From Bradyrhizobium quebecense (GTDB taxonomy: Bacteria; Pseudomonadota; Alphaproteobacteria; Rhizobiales; Xanthobacteraceae): 64,000 nucleotides of DNA. The position numbers and the translations under genes are program-made. The stretch covers positions 7,130,001 to 7,194,000 of the forward strand of contig NZ_CP088022.1 in assembly GCF_013373795.3 (NCBI RefSeq), in the 5' to 3' direction. Below the pieces are notes generated by a model that searched no databases, had not been told where the DNA came from, and saw only the letters and a program-made list of their open reading frames with translations. Positions 17,236 through 27,849 of this stretch are shown piece after piece (within the stretch, counting starts at the first letter, position 1; each line of letters starts with the position of its first letter).

Positions 17236-17261
17236 AGCTTGAGGCGAAAACCGCGCTTACC

Positions 17262-18668
<1,407 letters not shown>

Positions 18669-19012
18669 GAGCTTCAGCTCCAGAAGAAATTCAGTAGTGA
18701 ATGGCGTTAAGCGCGTCTCGGCGCGCGAGCAGGCGACAGCGTCCAGGCAGCATTACGCTGCGCGCGTAAGCTCTGATGTTGCCGACGTCGCAAAGCGTCC
18801 GAAGAAGCGGCCGGGCAGCCGCGAGCGATCGTCGATCACGACGCGCTGGCAGGGCTGGCATGCTTGATCCGGAACCATTCTAAATTTCTAACACAGCGCT
18901 TGCGCCCGCGACAATCGATCGATGCGCGGGCCTGTCCATCAGATAGGTATGCCGCAACGAAAAAGCGCGGGGCAGGCCCCGCGCTTTTGGTCACATCCCC
19001 TGAAGGGAAACG
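18669..19012. other. Gap between leuC and rplS
   Basis: The 344 bases hold the leuC upstream region and the rplS terminator. A direct repeat of TTCTAA (18878-18892, TTCTAAATTTCTAA) about 210 bases before leuC is the only AT-rich block. It is a half-site-like sequence of the kind found in Irr boxes but is not palindromic. No gene is seen. Confidence 0.4.
18961..18988. terminator. Bidirectional terminator downstream of rplS
   Basis: A 13-bp perfect stem AAAAGCGCGGGGC / GCCCCGCGCTTTT lies 24 bases after the rplS stop. The minus-strand T-run is five long, so it ends the trmD-rplS transcript. Confidence 0.92.
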
Positions 19013-19393
19013 TTACTCGCCAACGGCGGTCTGGCGGTCCTGCTTCTCGACGATGCGGGCCGACTTGCCGCGCAGGTTGCGCAGGTAATAGAGCTTGGCG
19101 CGACGCACCTTGCCGCGACGCACGACCTTGATCGAGTCGATCATCGGCGACATCACCGGGAAAACGCGCTCGACGCCTTCGCCGTAGGAGATCTTGCGCA
19201 CGGTGAAGCTCTCGTTGAGGCCATGGCCGGAACGGCCGATGCAGACGCCTTCATAGGCCTGCACGCGGGTGCGTTCGCCTTCGACCACCTTCACGTTGAC
19301 GATGACGGTATCGCCGGGTCCGAACTCCGGGATGGTCTTGGTGGCGGCGAGCTTGTCGAACTGCTCTTTTTCGAGCTGCTGAATCAGGTTCAT
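19013..19393 (-). CDS. rplS: 50S ribosomal protein L19
   Basis: The protein has 126 residues. The ATG at 19393 is preceded by GGAG at correct spacing; the frame upstream to 19438 is not family sequence. The typical body is present: [39 protein letters not shown] and [15 protein letters not shown]. It is the last gene of the trmD-rplS transcript and is followed by a strong terminator. Confidence 0.97.
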   Translation of the reverse strand: MNLIQQLEKEQFDKLAATKTIPEFGPGDTVIVNVKVVEGERTRVQAYEGVCIGRSGHGLNESFTVRKISYGEGVERVFPVMSPMIDSIKVVRRGKVRRAKLYYLRNLRGKSARIVEKQDRQTAVGE

Positions 19394-19501
19394 CGAAATC
19401 TCCATCGGCGGCGCGCCCAGCCTGTGCGGGCTGCGCAAACGTCCATCTATCCTGCGCGTGTGCGGATTAGGCCGTGCCTATAAGGCAAAGCGCAGGGTTT
19501 G

Positions 19502-20263
19502 TCACCCGTCTGTCGTGTTTTTTGTCCCACTCGGAGCGGCTTTTTGGCCGGCCTTCCGGGCCAAGAGATCGGGCCGCCGGGCCGCCGTCAGGGCCTCGGA
19601 TTGGGCCAGCCGCCAGGCCGCCACCTTGGCGTGATCGCCGGAAATCAGGATTTCCGGGATCTGGCGGCCCTCGAACTCCTGCGGACGGGTGTATTGGGGG
19701 TATTCCAGTAGTCCTTCGGAGAAGCTCTCCTCGGTTCCCGAGGCCAGCTTCCCCATCACCCCCGGCAACAGGCGAACGCAGGCGTCGATCAGCGCCATCG
19801 CGGCGATTTCGCCGCCGGACAGCACATAATCGCCGATCGAGACCTCCTCGAGCCGGCGCGCCTCGATCACCCGCTGGTCGATGCCCTCGAAGCGGCCGCA
19901 GACGATCAGGGGCCCGGGCCCGGCCGCGAGCTCCGCGACGTGGGTCTGGGTCAATGGCCGACCCCGCGGACTCATCAGCAGGCGCGGGCGGTCGGGCGCG
20001 ATGGCAGCAGCATCGATCGCCGCCGCCAGCACATCGGCCCGCAGCACCATGCCCGGGCCGCCGCCGGCCGGCGTGTCGTCGACGCTGCGGTGCTTGTCGG
20101 TCGCCGAAGCCCTGATGTCGCGCGCCTCCAGCGCCCAGAGACCCGTGGCCAGCGCCTTGCCGGCCAGGCTGACGCCGAGCGGTCCCGGAAACATGTCCGG
20201 GAACAGGGTCAGCACGGTGGCGCGCCACGGTGTCGCTTGGGATGGGGTCTCTTGCGATGTCAT
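19502..20263 (-). CDS. trmD: tRNA (guanine-37-N1)-methyltransferase
   Basis: TrmD methylates G37 of tRNAs reading CNN codons with S-adenosylmethionine. The protein has 253 residues. The knotted SPOUT fold is marked by [22 protein letters not shown] and the loop [10 protein letters not shown]. The C-terminal extension (from about 230) is lysine-rich and variable. The gene starts 9 bases after the MDR gene stop and lies about 108 bases ahead of rplS. Confidence 0.96.
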   Translation of the reverse strand: MTSQETPSQATPWRATVLTLFPDMFPGPLGVSLAGKALATGLWALEARDIRASATDKHRSVDDTPAGGGPGMVLRADVLAAAIDAAAIAPDRPRLLMSPRGRPLTQTHVAELAAGPGPLIVCGRFEGIDQRVIEARRLEEVSIGDYVLSGGEIAAMALIDACVRLLPGVMGKLASGTEESFSEGLLEYPQYTRPQEFEGRQIPEILISGDHAKVAAWRLAQSEALTAARRPDLLARKAGQKAAPSGTKNTTDG

Positions 20264-20272
20264 GGCCTCTGG

Positions 20273-21355
20273 TTACGGCACCACGGCCGTGAGGTCGAGG
20301 CTCTGCATCATCGCGGCCGCATCCACCACACGGCGGAAGTCGGCGAGCTTGAAGGTCGCAACATTGATCTTGCGCAGATCGAGCAGGCCTTCGGCGGCAA
20401 GGCCGGCGAGTTGGCCCGGCGCCGTTCGATCGTACATGAATTGCCCGACCACCTCCCAGTCGTTGGCCAGCATCTCGCGGAACGACAGCTCGAGCGGCAC
20501 CTCGGCGCTGCCCATCAGCACCATCCGGCCGCCACGCCGAAGCGCGCGCAGGCAGGACAGCGTGGTCGAGGTGCTCTTGGCGGCGCCGAGCAGGTCGAGC
20601 GCGACATCGGCGCTGCCGCCGGCGGCGCGGCGAATGATCGAAAAATCGGCGGCGGCATCGCCGGTCACGACAGCGGGAATGACGCGCGGGCCGAATGCAT
20701 CGCGCAATTGCTCGAGCGCGGCCTGCTTGCGTCCGACCGCAACGACGCGGCCGGCGCCCATCGCGACCGCGAGCATCACGCCGCCCGAACCGAAATAGCC
20801 GGTCGCGCCGTTGACGATGATGGTCTGTCCGCCGCGCAGGCCGGAGCGCTGCAATCCGCCGAACGGCACGATCAGTTTTGCCAACCCGATCAGCTCGGTC
20901 GCCGGCTTGTCGTCGAGATTGGCAAGTGGCGTGACGCAGGCGGCCGGCCAATGCGCGATCTCCGCAAACACGCCGTCGCGCCAGCGTGCCTGCAATGCGA
21001 GAGCCTCCGGCGTCGTCACCGTGGCGGTGAGGCCGATCAGGATCTGCGGCGGATCGCGATCCGGCACGTCGCCGCGCAGATGCGGGCTGAGGAACACGCG
21101 GTCGCCCTCCCGAACGTGCGTGACGTTCTCGCCGGTGGCGACGACGCGCGCGATCGCGTTGGTGCCCGGCACGAACGGCATCGGCGGCAGGCTGTAGGGC
21201 AGCGCGCCCGACAGCAGCTTGTTGGTATAGGACAGCACCATGCCGGCTTCGACCCGGACCACGACGCCATCGGGCGCGGGCCCGGGCGTTGCGACATCCT
21301 CGAAGCGGAGATCATTGTGGGCGTGCAGCCGCCAGGCCTTGTGCGTGCTTGTCAT
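20273..21355 (-). CDS. MDR-family quinone oxidoreductase-like dehydrogenase
   Basis: The protein has 360 residues. The ATG at 21355 follows GGAGG at 6-base spacing. The N-terminal GroES-like domain lacks the GHE zinc site of classical alcohol dehydrogenases. The Rossmann domain has NGATGYFGSGGVMLAVAMGAGRV, fitting zinc-free NAD(P)H:quinone oxidoreductase relatives. The substrate is unknown. It is the last gene of the block inserted between rimM and trmD, and being 9 bases before trmD it is likely transcribed with it. Confidence 0.88.
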   Translation of the reverse strand: MTSTHKAWRLHAHNDLRFEDVATPGPAPDGVVVRVEAGMVLSYTNKLLSGALPYSLPPMPFVPGTNAIARVVATGENVTHVREGDRVFLSPHLRGDVPDRDPPQILIGLTATVTTPEALALQARWRDGVFAEIAHWPAACVTPLANLDDKPATELIGLAKLIVPFGGLQRSGLRGGQTIIVNGATGYFGSGGVMLAVAMGAGRVVAVGRKQAALEQLRDAFGPRVIPAVVTGDAAADFSIIRRAAGGSADVALDLLGAAKSTSTTLSCLRALRRGGRMVLMGSAEVPLELSFREMLANDWEVVGQFMYDRTAPGQLAGLAAEGLLDLRKINVATFKLADFRRVVDAAAMMQSLDLTAVVP

Positions 21356-21382
21356 TGTTGTCCTCCGTGGCACCATTGCTTA

Positions 21383-21460
21383 GGTAGCCCGGATGGAGCC
21401 AAGCGCAATGAAGCGCAATCCGGGAATCACGCAAGCAATGAGAGTGGCCCCGGATTTCGC
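21383..21460. repeat. Repeat remnant (TAGCCCGGATG type)
   Basis: GTAGCCCGGATGGAGCCAAG followed by GCGCAATCCGGGA and CCCCGGATT is a degenerate copy of the inverted-repeat element that is intact at 44337-44424. Confidence 0.6.
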
Positions 21461-21468
21461 TGAGAGCG

Positions 21469-22674
21469 TTATGCGTCAGCCGCCGTTGTATCGTTGGCGA
21501 GATGCCGCGCGAGCGCCCCCGCAAGCGGGCAGATCGCCAGCGCCGTGAGCGCGGTCGCCGTGGTCGCGAGCGTCGGGCCGAGCGCGTCACCGAGCAAGCC
21601 GTAGAGCATCGGCGCGATCGCGCCCGATCCGATCGTCCCCGTATAGAACAGCGCGAAGGCGCGCTCGGTCTGATGCGGCGGCGTGAGTTCGGGCACCGTG
21701 CCATAGAGCACCGAGGACGTGCCGTTGAGCATCACGCCGAGCAGCGGCAGCAGCACGATGGCCGGCGCCAGCGGCAACGCCAGCACGGCCACGATCAGCG
21801 CCGCCGTGCCGCCTTCGGTGATGAGCACGGTGCGCAGCGTGCCGACGCGCGCGCCGAGCCAGCCGCAGGCGAATTTCCCGGCGGCGCCGCCGGTGAAGAC
21901 CAGCGCCAGCGCGAGGCCGTTGGTCGGCAGCGAGGCGCCCTTGTCGCGCAACAGGAACGGCAGGAAGGTGAGAAAGCCCATCCTGACCGCGGTGTCGAGA
22001 ATTCCGATCGCGAGCAGCCAGGGAAAGCCGCCGCCGGCGCCGTCACGGCGCGATGCGGCGGTGGCCTTGTGCTCGGCGGCCTTGCCGACCGACGGCATCC
22101 AGAGCGCGATGCTGATCGCGACAAGCAGGCCTGCAAACGCGACCACGAGCAGCGTGTGCCGCCATGACATGATCACGAGCAGGATCGAGGTCAGCGCCGG
22201 GATCGCGGCCTTGCCGAGGTCGCCGGAGAAATTGTAGATGCCGAGCGGGCCGCGCGCCGCCGCGCCATAGGCGCGCGACACTGCGGCCGATGCGATCGGG
22301 TGCTGCGTGCTCGAACCCGCACCTGAGAGTGCGAGCGCCAGGCCAAGCCCGATGACGCCGCCCGAGAATCCGGCGAACACATAGCCAAGCGCCGACAGCG
22401 CCGTGCCCGCGATCAGGATGATCTTGCCGTCGATCCGCTCTGCAATGCGTCCGACCGGAATCTGTAAGCCGGCCATGGCGCCGGCATAGAGCCCGCGCAG
22501 CAGCGCCAGCAGCCCATAGCTCAGCGCGAACTCCGCCTGCCAGACCGGCAGCAGCACGTAGATCAGGTCGGTGTAACCGTCATGGAGGGCGTGGTTGAGC
22601 CCGGTCACGGACAGCGTTCGCGTCGCCCGGGCATGACCAGGACAGGACGTGCCGGCTTCGGCGGATACGCTCAT
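21469..22674 (-). CDS. MFS transporter (fosmidomycin-resistance-protein-like)
   Basis: The protein has about 401 residues from the ATG at 22674 (another ATG at 22683) and 12 predicted helices. The N-terminal LNHALHDGYTDLIYVLLPVWQ-like helix 1 is characteristic of Fsr-type drug:H+ antiporters. PVGRIAERIDGK is the loop 2-3 signature. The substrate is unknown. It diverges from a LysR regulator across about 170 bases, the usual layout of a regulator with its target. Confidence 0.88.
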   Translation of the reverse strand: MSVSAEAGTSCPGHARATRTLSVTGLNHALHDGYTDLIYVLLPVWQAEFALSYGLLALLRGLYAGAMAGLQIPVGRIAERIDGKIILIAGTALSALGYVFAGFSGGVIGLGLALALSGAGSSTQHPIASAAVSRAYGAAARGPLGIYNFSGDLGKAAIPALTSILLVIMSWRHTLLVVAFAGLLVAISIALWMPSVGKAAEHKATAASRRDGAGGGFPWLLAIGILDTAVRMGFLTFLPFLLRDKGASLPTNGLALALVFTGGAAGKFACGWLGARVGTLRTVLITEGGTAALIVAVLALPLAPAIVLLPLLGVMLNGTSSVLYGTVPELTPPHQTERAFALFYTGTIGSGAIAPMLYGLLGDALGPTLATTATALTALAICPLAGALARHLANDTTAADA

Positions 22675-22846
22675 CGTTGCCATCCAGGGCAAGAAAATCT
22701 AACGATGGAGCAGTTGCGCATCGGAGGGGGGCCTTCGAAAAGAGGAGATATGTAAGTAGCTTGCTGTGTAATATGTGCCCGAACGGTCGCTGTCACAAAT
22801 CAGTATTAGTCGGGCTATGCGTTAGAAAATCTGGTATTGAGAGGTC

Positions 22847-23758
22847 ATGTTCGTCCCACGCCGCAGCCTGCCGCCGCTCAATGCGGTCCGCGCCTTCGAG
22901 GCCGCCGCACGGCTCGGCAGCTTCAAGGAAGCCGCCGCCGAGCTCAGCGTGACCCATGGCGCCGTCAGTCAGCAGATCCGGCTGCTCGAGGAGTGGCTGG
23001 GCGCGCCGGCGCTGTTCCGGCGGTCGGTGCGGCGCGTGGTGCTGACGCCGGCGGGCGCGGCGCTGTTGGCGGAATTCGCGCCGGCGCTCGACCGGATTTC
23101 CGCCGCCGTGCAGCAGCATCGCGAGCGGCGCGGCGATGCCGCCGTGGCGGTGCTGCGCGTCAATGCGCTCGCGACCTTCAGCCTGCGCTGGCTGCTGCCG
23201 CGGATGAGCCGGTTTCGCGCCGAGCATCCTGATATCGAGGTGCGCTTGAGCACATCGAACGATCCGGTGGACGCGTTGCCGGAATCATTCGACGTCGTGA
23301 TCCGCGGTGGTCCCGACACGTTTCATGGCTTTTCGTCGCGCTTCCTGGTGTCGGAGCGGAGATTGCCGGTGTGCAGTCCGTCGCTGCTCGAACGACTGCC
23401 GCTGCATGAGATTGCGGATCTCTCCAGGCATACGCTGCTGCATGTCACGTCGATGCCGCGGCTATGGCGCGACTGGCTGACCGAGGCCGGGCAGTCCGCG
23501 CTTGAGCCGGCGGCCGCGCTGACCTTCGATCATTTCTATCTGACGATCCAGGCCGCGCTCGATGGTCTCGGCGTTGCGATGGGCCCGACCGCGCTGATAT
23601 CGGACGATCTCGCGGCCGGGCGCCTGATGACGCCGTTCCCGGCCGTTAGCCTGCCGGCGCGGAGCTATTTCGCCTATTTTCCGGCAGGCCGCAGCAACGA
23701 TCCGCACAGCGCGGTATTCTGCGACTGGCTCGAGCAGCAGGGCCGGATGACGGGTTGA
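22847..23758 (+). CDS. LysR-family transcriptional regulator (GcvA-like)
   Basis: The protein has 303 residues. The winged helix-turn-helix occupies residues 8-66 (LNAVRAFEAAARLGSFKEAA, then VSQQIRLLEEWLG). It is followed by a type 2 periplasmic-binding-like effector domain, with the RxLPVCSP and LIQA-type segments of the GcvA subgroup. It probably controls the divergent MFS gene and perhaps the MDR gene beyond it. The 16-base convergent gap to rimM contains no terminator. Confidence 0.92.
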   Translation: MFVPRRSLPPLNAVRAFEAAARLGSFKEAAAELSVTHGAVSQQIRLLEEWLGAPALFRRSVRRVVLTPAGAALLAEFAPALDRISAAVQQHRERRGDAAVAVLRVNALATFSLRWLLPRMSRFRAEHPDIEVRLSTSNDPVDALPESFDVVIRGGPDTFHGFSSRFLVSERRLPVCSPSLLERLPLHEIADLSRHTLLHVTSMPRLWRDWLTEAGQSALEPAAALTFDHFYLTIQAALDGLGVAMGPTALISDDLAAGRLMTPFPAVSLPARSYFAYFPAGRSNDPHSAVFCDWLEQQGRMTG

Positions 23759-23773
23759 GGAAAAATGTTTTGA

Positions 23774-24295
23774 TCAGGCTGCCGACGGATCGTCGCCGTC
23801 GATTTCCTGCGGCAGGTCGATCACGACGCGGCCGCCGTCGAGATCGACTGATGGCACCACAGCGTTGGTGAAGGGCAGCAGCATGGTCGCGCCTTGCGGC
23901 GGGGCGATCTCGATGATGTCGCCGGCGCCGAAATTATGGATCGCGATCACCTTGCCGAGCGGCTGACCTGATGGCGTCACCGCGGCGAGGCCGATCAGAT
24001 CGGTGTGATAGTATTCGCCGTCGTCGGTTTCCGGCAGCCGGTCGCGCGGAACGTAGAGCTCGAGCCCATTGAGCCGTTCGGCATCATCGCGGCTGGCGAC
24101 GCCCTTCAGCGTCACCACCAGATGGTCCTTGGCCTCGCGCGCATGCGTGACCTCGAACTGGCGCGTGCCGTCCTTGGTCATCAGCGGGCCGTAGTCCTTC
24201 ACGGCCAGCGGGTCTTCGGTGAAGGTCCATAGCCTGACGGCGCCGCGCACACCGTGCGCAGCGCCGATACGGGCGACACAGACCGGTGCAGTCAC
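23774..24295 (-). CDS. rimM: 16S rRNA processing protein RimM
   Basis: RimM assists 30S head maturation and binds ribosomal protein S19. The protein has 173 residues and starts at a GTG (24295). The N-terminal RimM barrel has [13 protein letters not shown]. The C-terminal PRC barrel has the [10 protein letters not shown] motif and [10 protein letters not shown]. It starts 17 bases after rpsP. trmD, its usual next neighbour, is 3.5 kb downstream because other genes intervene. Confidence 0.95.
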   Translation of the reverse strand: MTAPVCVARIGAAHGVRGAVRLWTFTEDPLAVKDYGPLMTKDGTRQFEVTHAREAKDHLVVTLKGVASRDDAERLNGLELYVPRDRLPETDDGEYYHTDLIGLAAVTPSGQPLGKVIAIHNFGAGDIIEIAPPQGATMLLPFTNAVVPSVDLDGGRVVIDLPQEIDGDDPSAA

Positions 24296-24312
24296 CGTGG
24301 TCGCCGTTCAGC

Positions 24313-24645
24313 TTATGCCTTGGCGGCGGCTTCGGCCTGCGCCTTGCGCTCCTTGCGCGGCACGGCCTTTTCCGGGTTGTTGCGCGCGGTGCGCTTGACG
24401 ACGCCGGCGGCGTCGAGGAAGCGGGTCACGCGGTCCGACGGCTGCGCGCCCTTGGCGAGCCAGGCCTTGACCTTGTCCATGTCGAGCTTCAGCCGCGCCT
24501 CGTTGTCCTTCGGCAGCAGCGGGTTGAAGTGGCCGAGACGCTCGATGAAGCGGCCGTCACGAGGAAAGCGCGAGTCGGCGACGACGACGTGATAGACCGG
24601 ACGCTTCTTGGTGCCTGCGCGAGCGAGGCGGATAACAACGGACAT
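24313..24645 (-). CDS. rpsP: 30S ribosomal protein S16
   Basis: The protein has 110 residues. The N-terminal 80 residues are standard S16 ([35 protein letters not shown]). The C-terminal Lys/Ala-rich extension ([17 protein letters not shown]) is usual in alphaproteobacteria. AGGAG precedes the ATG. It lies between ffh and rimM in the conserved order. Confidence 0.97.
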   Translation of the reverse strand: MSVVIRLARAGTKKRPVYHVVVADSRFPRDGRFIERLGHFNPLLPKDNEARLKLDMDKVKAWLAKGAQPSDRVTRFLDAAGVVKRTARNNPEKAVPRKERKAQAEAAAKA

Positions 24646-24730
24646 TTAGTTCTCCTTCAAAGGTCGATGTGTTCGATTGATTGGCATTCCGCGTCGCGCC
24701 GGCCGCATGTGAGCCGTCGCGACGAATTCC

Positions 24731-26278
24731 TCATTTCTTCTTGCCCGGGAAGCCGCCGAGGCCCGGCAGTGTCGGCTTGCCGCTGAGGCCGGTCAGGCCC
24801 GGCACATTGGGCAGGCCGCCGCGCAGCCCAACGGGTAAATCCTTCGGCAAATTGGGCAGGCCGCCGCCGGCACCGCCCTGCATCTTCTCGGCGAGCGCCT
24901 TCATCTCCTCGGCCGAGGGCGGCTTCATGCCGCCGCCAAAGCCCATCGCCTGCGCGATGCCGGCGAGCGGGCCGCGCTTGCCGCTTCCCATGGCCTTCAT
25001 CATGTCGGCCATGTTCCGGTGCATCTTCAGGAGCTTGTTGACCTGCTCGACGCTCTGGCCGGCGCCTGCCGCGATGCGCTTCTTGCGGCTCGCCTTGAGG
25101 ATGTCCGGATTCTTGCGCTCCTGCCGCGTCATCGAATCGATCACCGCGACCTGGCGCTTGATGATCTTGTCGTCGATACCGGCCGCCGCGATCTGGTTCT
25201 TCATCTTGGCGATGCCGGGCATCATGCCCATCAGGCCGCCGATGCCGCCCATATTCGCCATCTGCTGCAGCTGTTCGCGCATGTCGTTGAGGTCGAACTG
25301 ACCCTTGCGCATCCGTTCGGCGGTGCGCGCGGCCTTCTCGGCGTCGATGTTCGCCGCAGCCTTCTCGACCAGCGAGACGACGTCGCCCATGCCGAGGATG
25401 CGGCCGGCGATGCGGTTCGGATGGAAGTCTTCCAGCGCGTCGGTCTTTTCGCCGGTACCGAGCAGCTTGATCGGCTTGCCGGTGACCGCGCGCATCGACA
25501 GCGCCGCGCCACCGCGGCCGTCGCCGTCCACCCTTGTCAGCACGATGCCGGTGAGGCCGACGCGCTCATCGAACGCGCGTGCAAGGTTGACCGCATCCTG
25601 GCCGGTGAGGGAGTCCGCGACCAGCAGCACTTCATGCGGGTTGGCGGCGGCTTTGATCTCGGCCGCCTCCTTCATCATGTCTTCGTCGAGCGTGGTGCGG
25701 CCGGCGGTGTCGAGCAGCACCACGTCGTAGCCGCCGAGCTTGCCGGCTTCGAGCGCGCGCCGTGCGATCTGCGGCGGCATCTGGCCGGCGACGATCGGCA
25801 GGGTCGGGATGTCGAGGTCGCGGCCGAGCACCGCGAGCTGCTCCATCGCCGCCGGGCGGTAGACGTCGAGCGAGGCCATCAGCACCTTGCGCTTGTCGCG
25901 CTGGACCATGCGCCGCGCGAGCTTTGCGGTGGTGGTGGTCTTGCCGGAGCCTTGCAGGCCGACCATCATGATCGGCACCGGCGGCACGGAATTGATATCG
26001 ATGGTCTGGCCGTCGGAACCGAGCGTGGCGACGAGCTCGTCATGGACGATCTTCACCACCATCTGGCCCGGCGTCACCGACTTGACGACGGTGGCGCCGA
26101 TCGCCTGCTCGCGGACCCGGTCGATGAAGCTGCGGACGACCTCGAGCGCGACGTCGGCTTCGAGCAGCGCGCGGCGCACCTCGCGCATCGCGGCATCGAC
26201 GTCCTTTTCGGTCAGCGCACCGCGCCCCGTCAGACGATCGAGAATGCCACCAAGCCGTTCCGACAGATTGTCGAACAA
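24731..26278 (-). CDS. ffh: Signal recognition particle protein Ffh
   Basis: Ffh binds 4.5S RNA and signal sequences of nascent membrane proteins and docks with FtsY (34155-35099). The protein has 515 residues and starts at a TTG (26278) with AAGGA upstream. The four-helix N domain is followed by the GTPase G domain, with P-loop GLQGSGKTT (107-115), DTAGRTTLDE and TRVDGDGRGGAAL. The M domain (from about 300) is methionine-rich, and the C-terminal tail is Gly/Pro/Leu-rich. It is first in the ffh-rpsP-rimM transcript. Confidence 0.97.
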   Translation of the reverse strand: MFDNLSERLGGILDRLTGRGALTEKDVDAAMREVRRALLEADVALEVVRSFIDRVREQAIGATVVKSVTPGQMVVKIVHDELVATLGSDGQTIDINSVPPVPIMMVGLQGSGKTTTTAKLARRMVQRDKRKVLMASLDVYRPAAMEQLAVLGRDLDIPTLPIVAGQMPPQIARRALEAGKLGGYDVVLLDTAGRTTLDEDMMKEAAEIKAAANPHEVLLVADSLTGQDAVNLARAFDERVGLTGIVLTRVDGDGRGGAALSMRAVTGKPIKLLGTGEKTDALEDFHPNRIAGRILGMGDVVSLVEKAAANIDAEKAARTAERMRKGQFDLNDMREQLQQMANMGGIGGLMGMMPGIAKMKNQIAAAGIDDKIIKRQVAVIDSMTRQERKNPDILKASRKKRIAAGAGQSVEQVNKLLKMHRNMADMMKAMGSGKRGPLAGIAQAMGFGGGMKPPSAEEMKALAEKMQGGAGGGLPNLPKDLPVGLRGGLPNVPGLTGLSGKPTLPGLGGFPGKKK

Positions 26279-26742
26279 TGCCGTTGTCCTTCGTTGCGCC
26301 CGTGAGCGCGCTTCACTCGCTCCTCGTCATACCCCGCGAAAGCGGGGTATCCAGTACGCCGCGGCCTCCCGGTTCAGTCCGAGCTGCTCTGGAATACTGG
26401 GTCACCCGCTTTCGCGGGTGATGACCAGATAGTCTGCCTCGGCACCGTGCCAAGACGGCGTACCCGAGACGATGGTCCAAACACTTCCGCGCCCGAGGGC
26501 GCATCGCGCTGTCGGGCGTTGGCCTCTGGCCTCCAGGGCCAGTCGGCGGGTCGAAAAGACGGATCTTTCCGAGAAAGTCGCGGCGTTAAACGCTGCCGGG
26601 GGAAGAAAGTCAAGGAAAGTTTCGTCGCAATTCGCTCGGCTTAGACCCTAAGGCATTGAAATTGCGTCAATTTACCATGTTGGTTCCGAATTCGTCGCCG
26701 TCGCCCATATAAGCGGAGCCTGCCTCCTGTTTGGGAACCCGC
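26279..26742. other. Intergenic stretch with a repeat
   Basis: The 464 bases between the divergent ffh and MBL-hydrolase genes hold the repeat at 26324-26429 and both promoters. Nothing else is recognised, and no coding frame there looks real. Confidence 0.5.
26324..26429. repeat. Dispersed repeat, CAGTACGCCGCGGCCT family, copy 1
   Basis: Layout: a GTCATACCCCGC...GCGGGGTAT hairpin, then CCAGTACGCCGCGGCCT, CGGTTCAGTCCGAGC, CTCTGGAATACTGG, and a closing CACCCGC...GCGGGTGATGAC hairpin. A full second copy lies at 63643-63756 and a partial one at 31960-32038. Confidence 0.8.
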
Positions 26743-27810
26743 GTGCCCATCATTACTCGCCGCCGCCTTCTTGCAACCTTGACCGGAGCCGCTGCCGCGC
26801 TCGGCGTGCCCTTGATCTGGATGTCGCTGATGAAAACCTACGACGGCCCCGTTTCCGATCATTTCGACGGCCTGCACTTCTTCGATCCGGACGGCGCGCC
26901 GCCGAAATCGCTTGGCGAGGTGTTGCGCTGGCAGTTCGGGGGCAGGCGGCAGCGCGCGGTCTGGCCGGAATGGGCGCCGAGCCCCTATGCCGATACGCCG
27001 CCGCCGCGCGTCGACGGCGACAAGGTGCGGCTCTGCTTCGTCGGCCATGCCAGCTGGCTGATCCAGACCGCAGGCCTCAACATCCTGGTCGATCCCGTCT
27101 GGTCGATGCGGGCCTCGCCGTTCGGCTTCGCAGGGCCCAAGCGGCACAACGATCCCGGCATTGCTTTCGAGAAGTTGCCCAGGATCGACGTCGTGCTGGT
27201 GTCGCACGGCCATTACGATCATCTCGATGTCGCGACGCTGTCGAAGCTGACTGCGGCGTTTGCGCCGCGCGTCATCACGCCGCTCGGCAACGACGTCACG
27301 ATGCACGCCTCCGATGCCGCGATCAAAGCCGAGGCGTTCGACTGGCATCAGCGCGTCGAGCTCGGAGGCGGCGTTGCCGTGACGCTGGTGCCGACGCGGC
27401 ACTGGTCGGCGCGCGGCCTGTTCGATCGCAACAAGGCGCTGTGGGCGAGCTTCGTGCTGGAGACGCCGGCCGGCAAGCTCTACATCGTGTGCGATTCCGG
27501 CTATGGCGACGGCCGGCATTTCCGCCGCGTGGCCGAGGCGCATGGTCCGTTGCGGCTCGCGATCCTGCCGATCGGCGCTTACGAGCCGCGCTGGTTCATG
27601 CAAGACCAGCACATGAACCCGGAGGATGCGGTGCAGGCGCTGGCTGATTGCGGCGCGACCCAGGCGCTGGCGCATCACCACGGCACATTCCAATTGACCG
27701 ACGAGGCGATCGACGCACCGGCGATCGCGCTCGGCGAAGCGCTCGATGCGGCCAGGGTGCCGCGCGAGAAATTTGCGACGTTGAAGCCGGGTCAGGTGTT
27801 CGAGATTTAG
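26743..27810 (+). CDS. MBL-fold metal-dependent hydrolase (NAPE-PLD/RomA-like)
   Basis: The protein has about 355 residues from a GTG at 26743, preceded by GGGAA; a TTG at 26731 is the alternative. The N-terminus has RRRLLATLTGAAAALG, a possible Tat signal or anchor. The hydrolase core shows FVGHASWLIQ, ILVDPVWS, SHGHYDHLD (metal site), RHWSARG, CDSGYGDG and the late AHHHGTF, as in N-acyl-phosphatidylethanolamine phospholipase D relatives. The substrate is unknown. It converges on a SIMPL-domain gene. Confidence 0.9.
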   Translation: MPIITRRRLLATLTGAAAALGVPLIWMSLMKTYDGPVSDHFDGLHFFDPDGAPPKSLGEVLRWQFGGRRQRAVWPEWAPSPYADTPPPRVDGDKVRLCFVGHASWLIQTAGLNILVDPVWSMRASPFGFAGPKRHNDPGIAFEKLPRIDVVLVSHGHYDHLDVATLSKLTAAFAPRVITPLGNDVTMHASDAAIKAEAFDWHQRVELGGGVAVTLVPTRHWSARGLFDRNKALWASFVLETPAGKLYIVCDSGYGDGRHFRRVAEAHGPLRLAILPIGAYEPRWFMQDQHMNPEDAVQALADCGATQALAHHHGTFQLTDEAIDAPAIALGEALDAARVPREKFATLKPGQVFEI

Positions 27811-27815
27811 AAGCT

Positions 27816-27841
27816 GTCGTCCCTGCTTTCGCAGGGACGAC
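27816..27841. terminator. Palindromic repeat acting as shared terminator
   Basis: An 11-bp perfect stem GTCGTCCCTGC / GCAGGGACGAC with loop TTTC lies between the convergent stops at 27810 and 27850. The same unit occurs within the 31-base inverted repeat at 31826-31953, so it belongs to a dispersed family. There is no long T-run. Confidence 0.6.
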
Positions 27842-27849
27842 AATAACTG

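Noticed and set aside
18669..18870. Leader-peptide attenuator before leuC
   Set aside because: A short frame exists on the minus strand but is not leucine-rich in a run, and I see no terminator/antiterminator pair.
18878..18892. TTCTAA direct repeat upstream of leuC as a second Irr box
   Set aside because: The two half-sites are in direct, not inverted, orientation, so they do not make the dyad expected of an Irr site. Kept only as a note.
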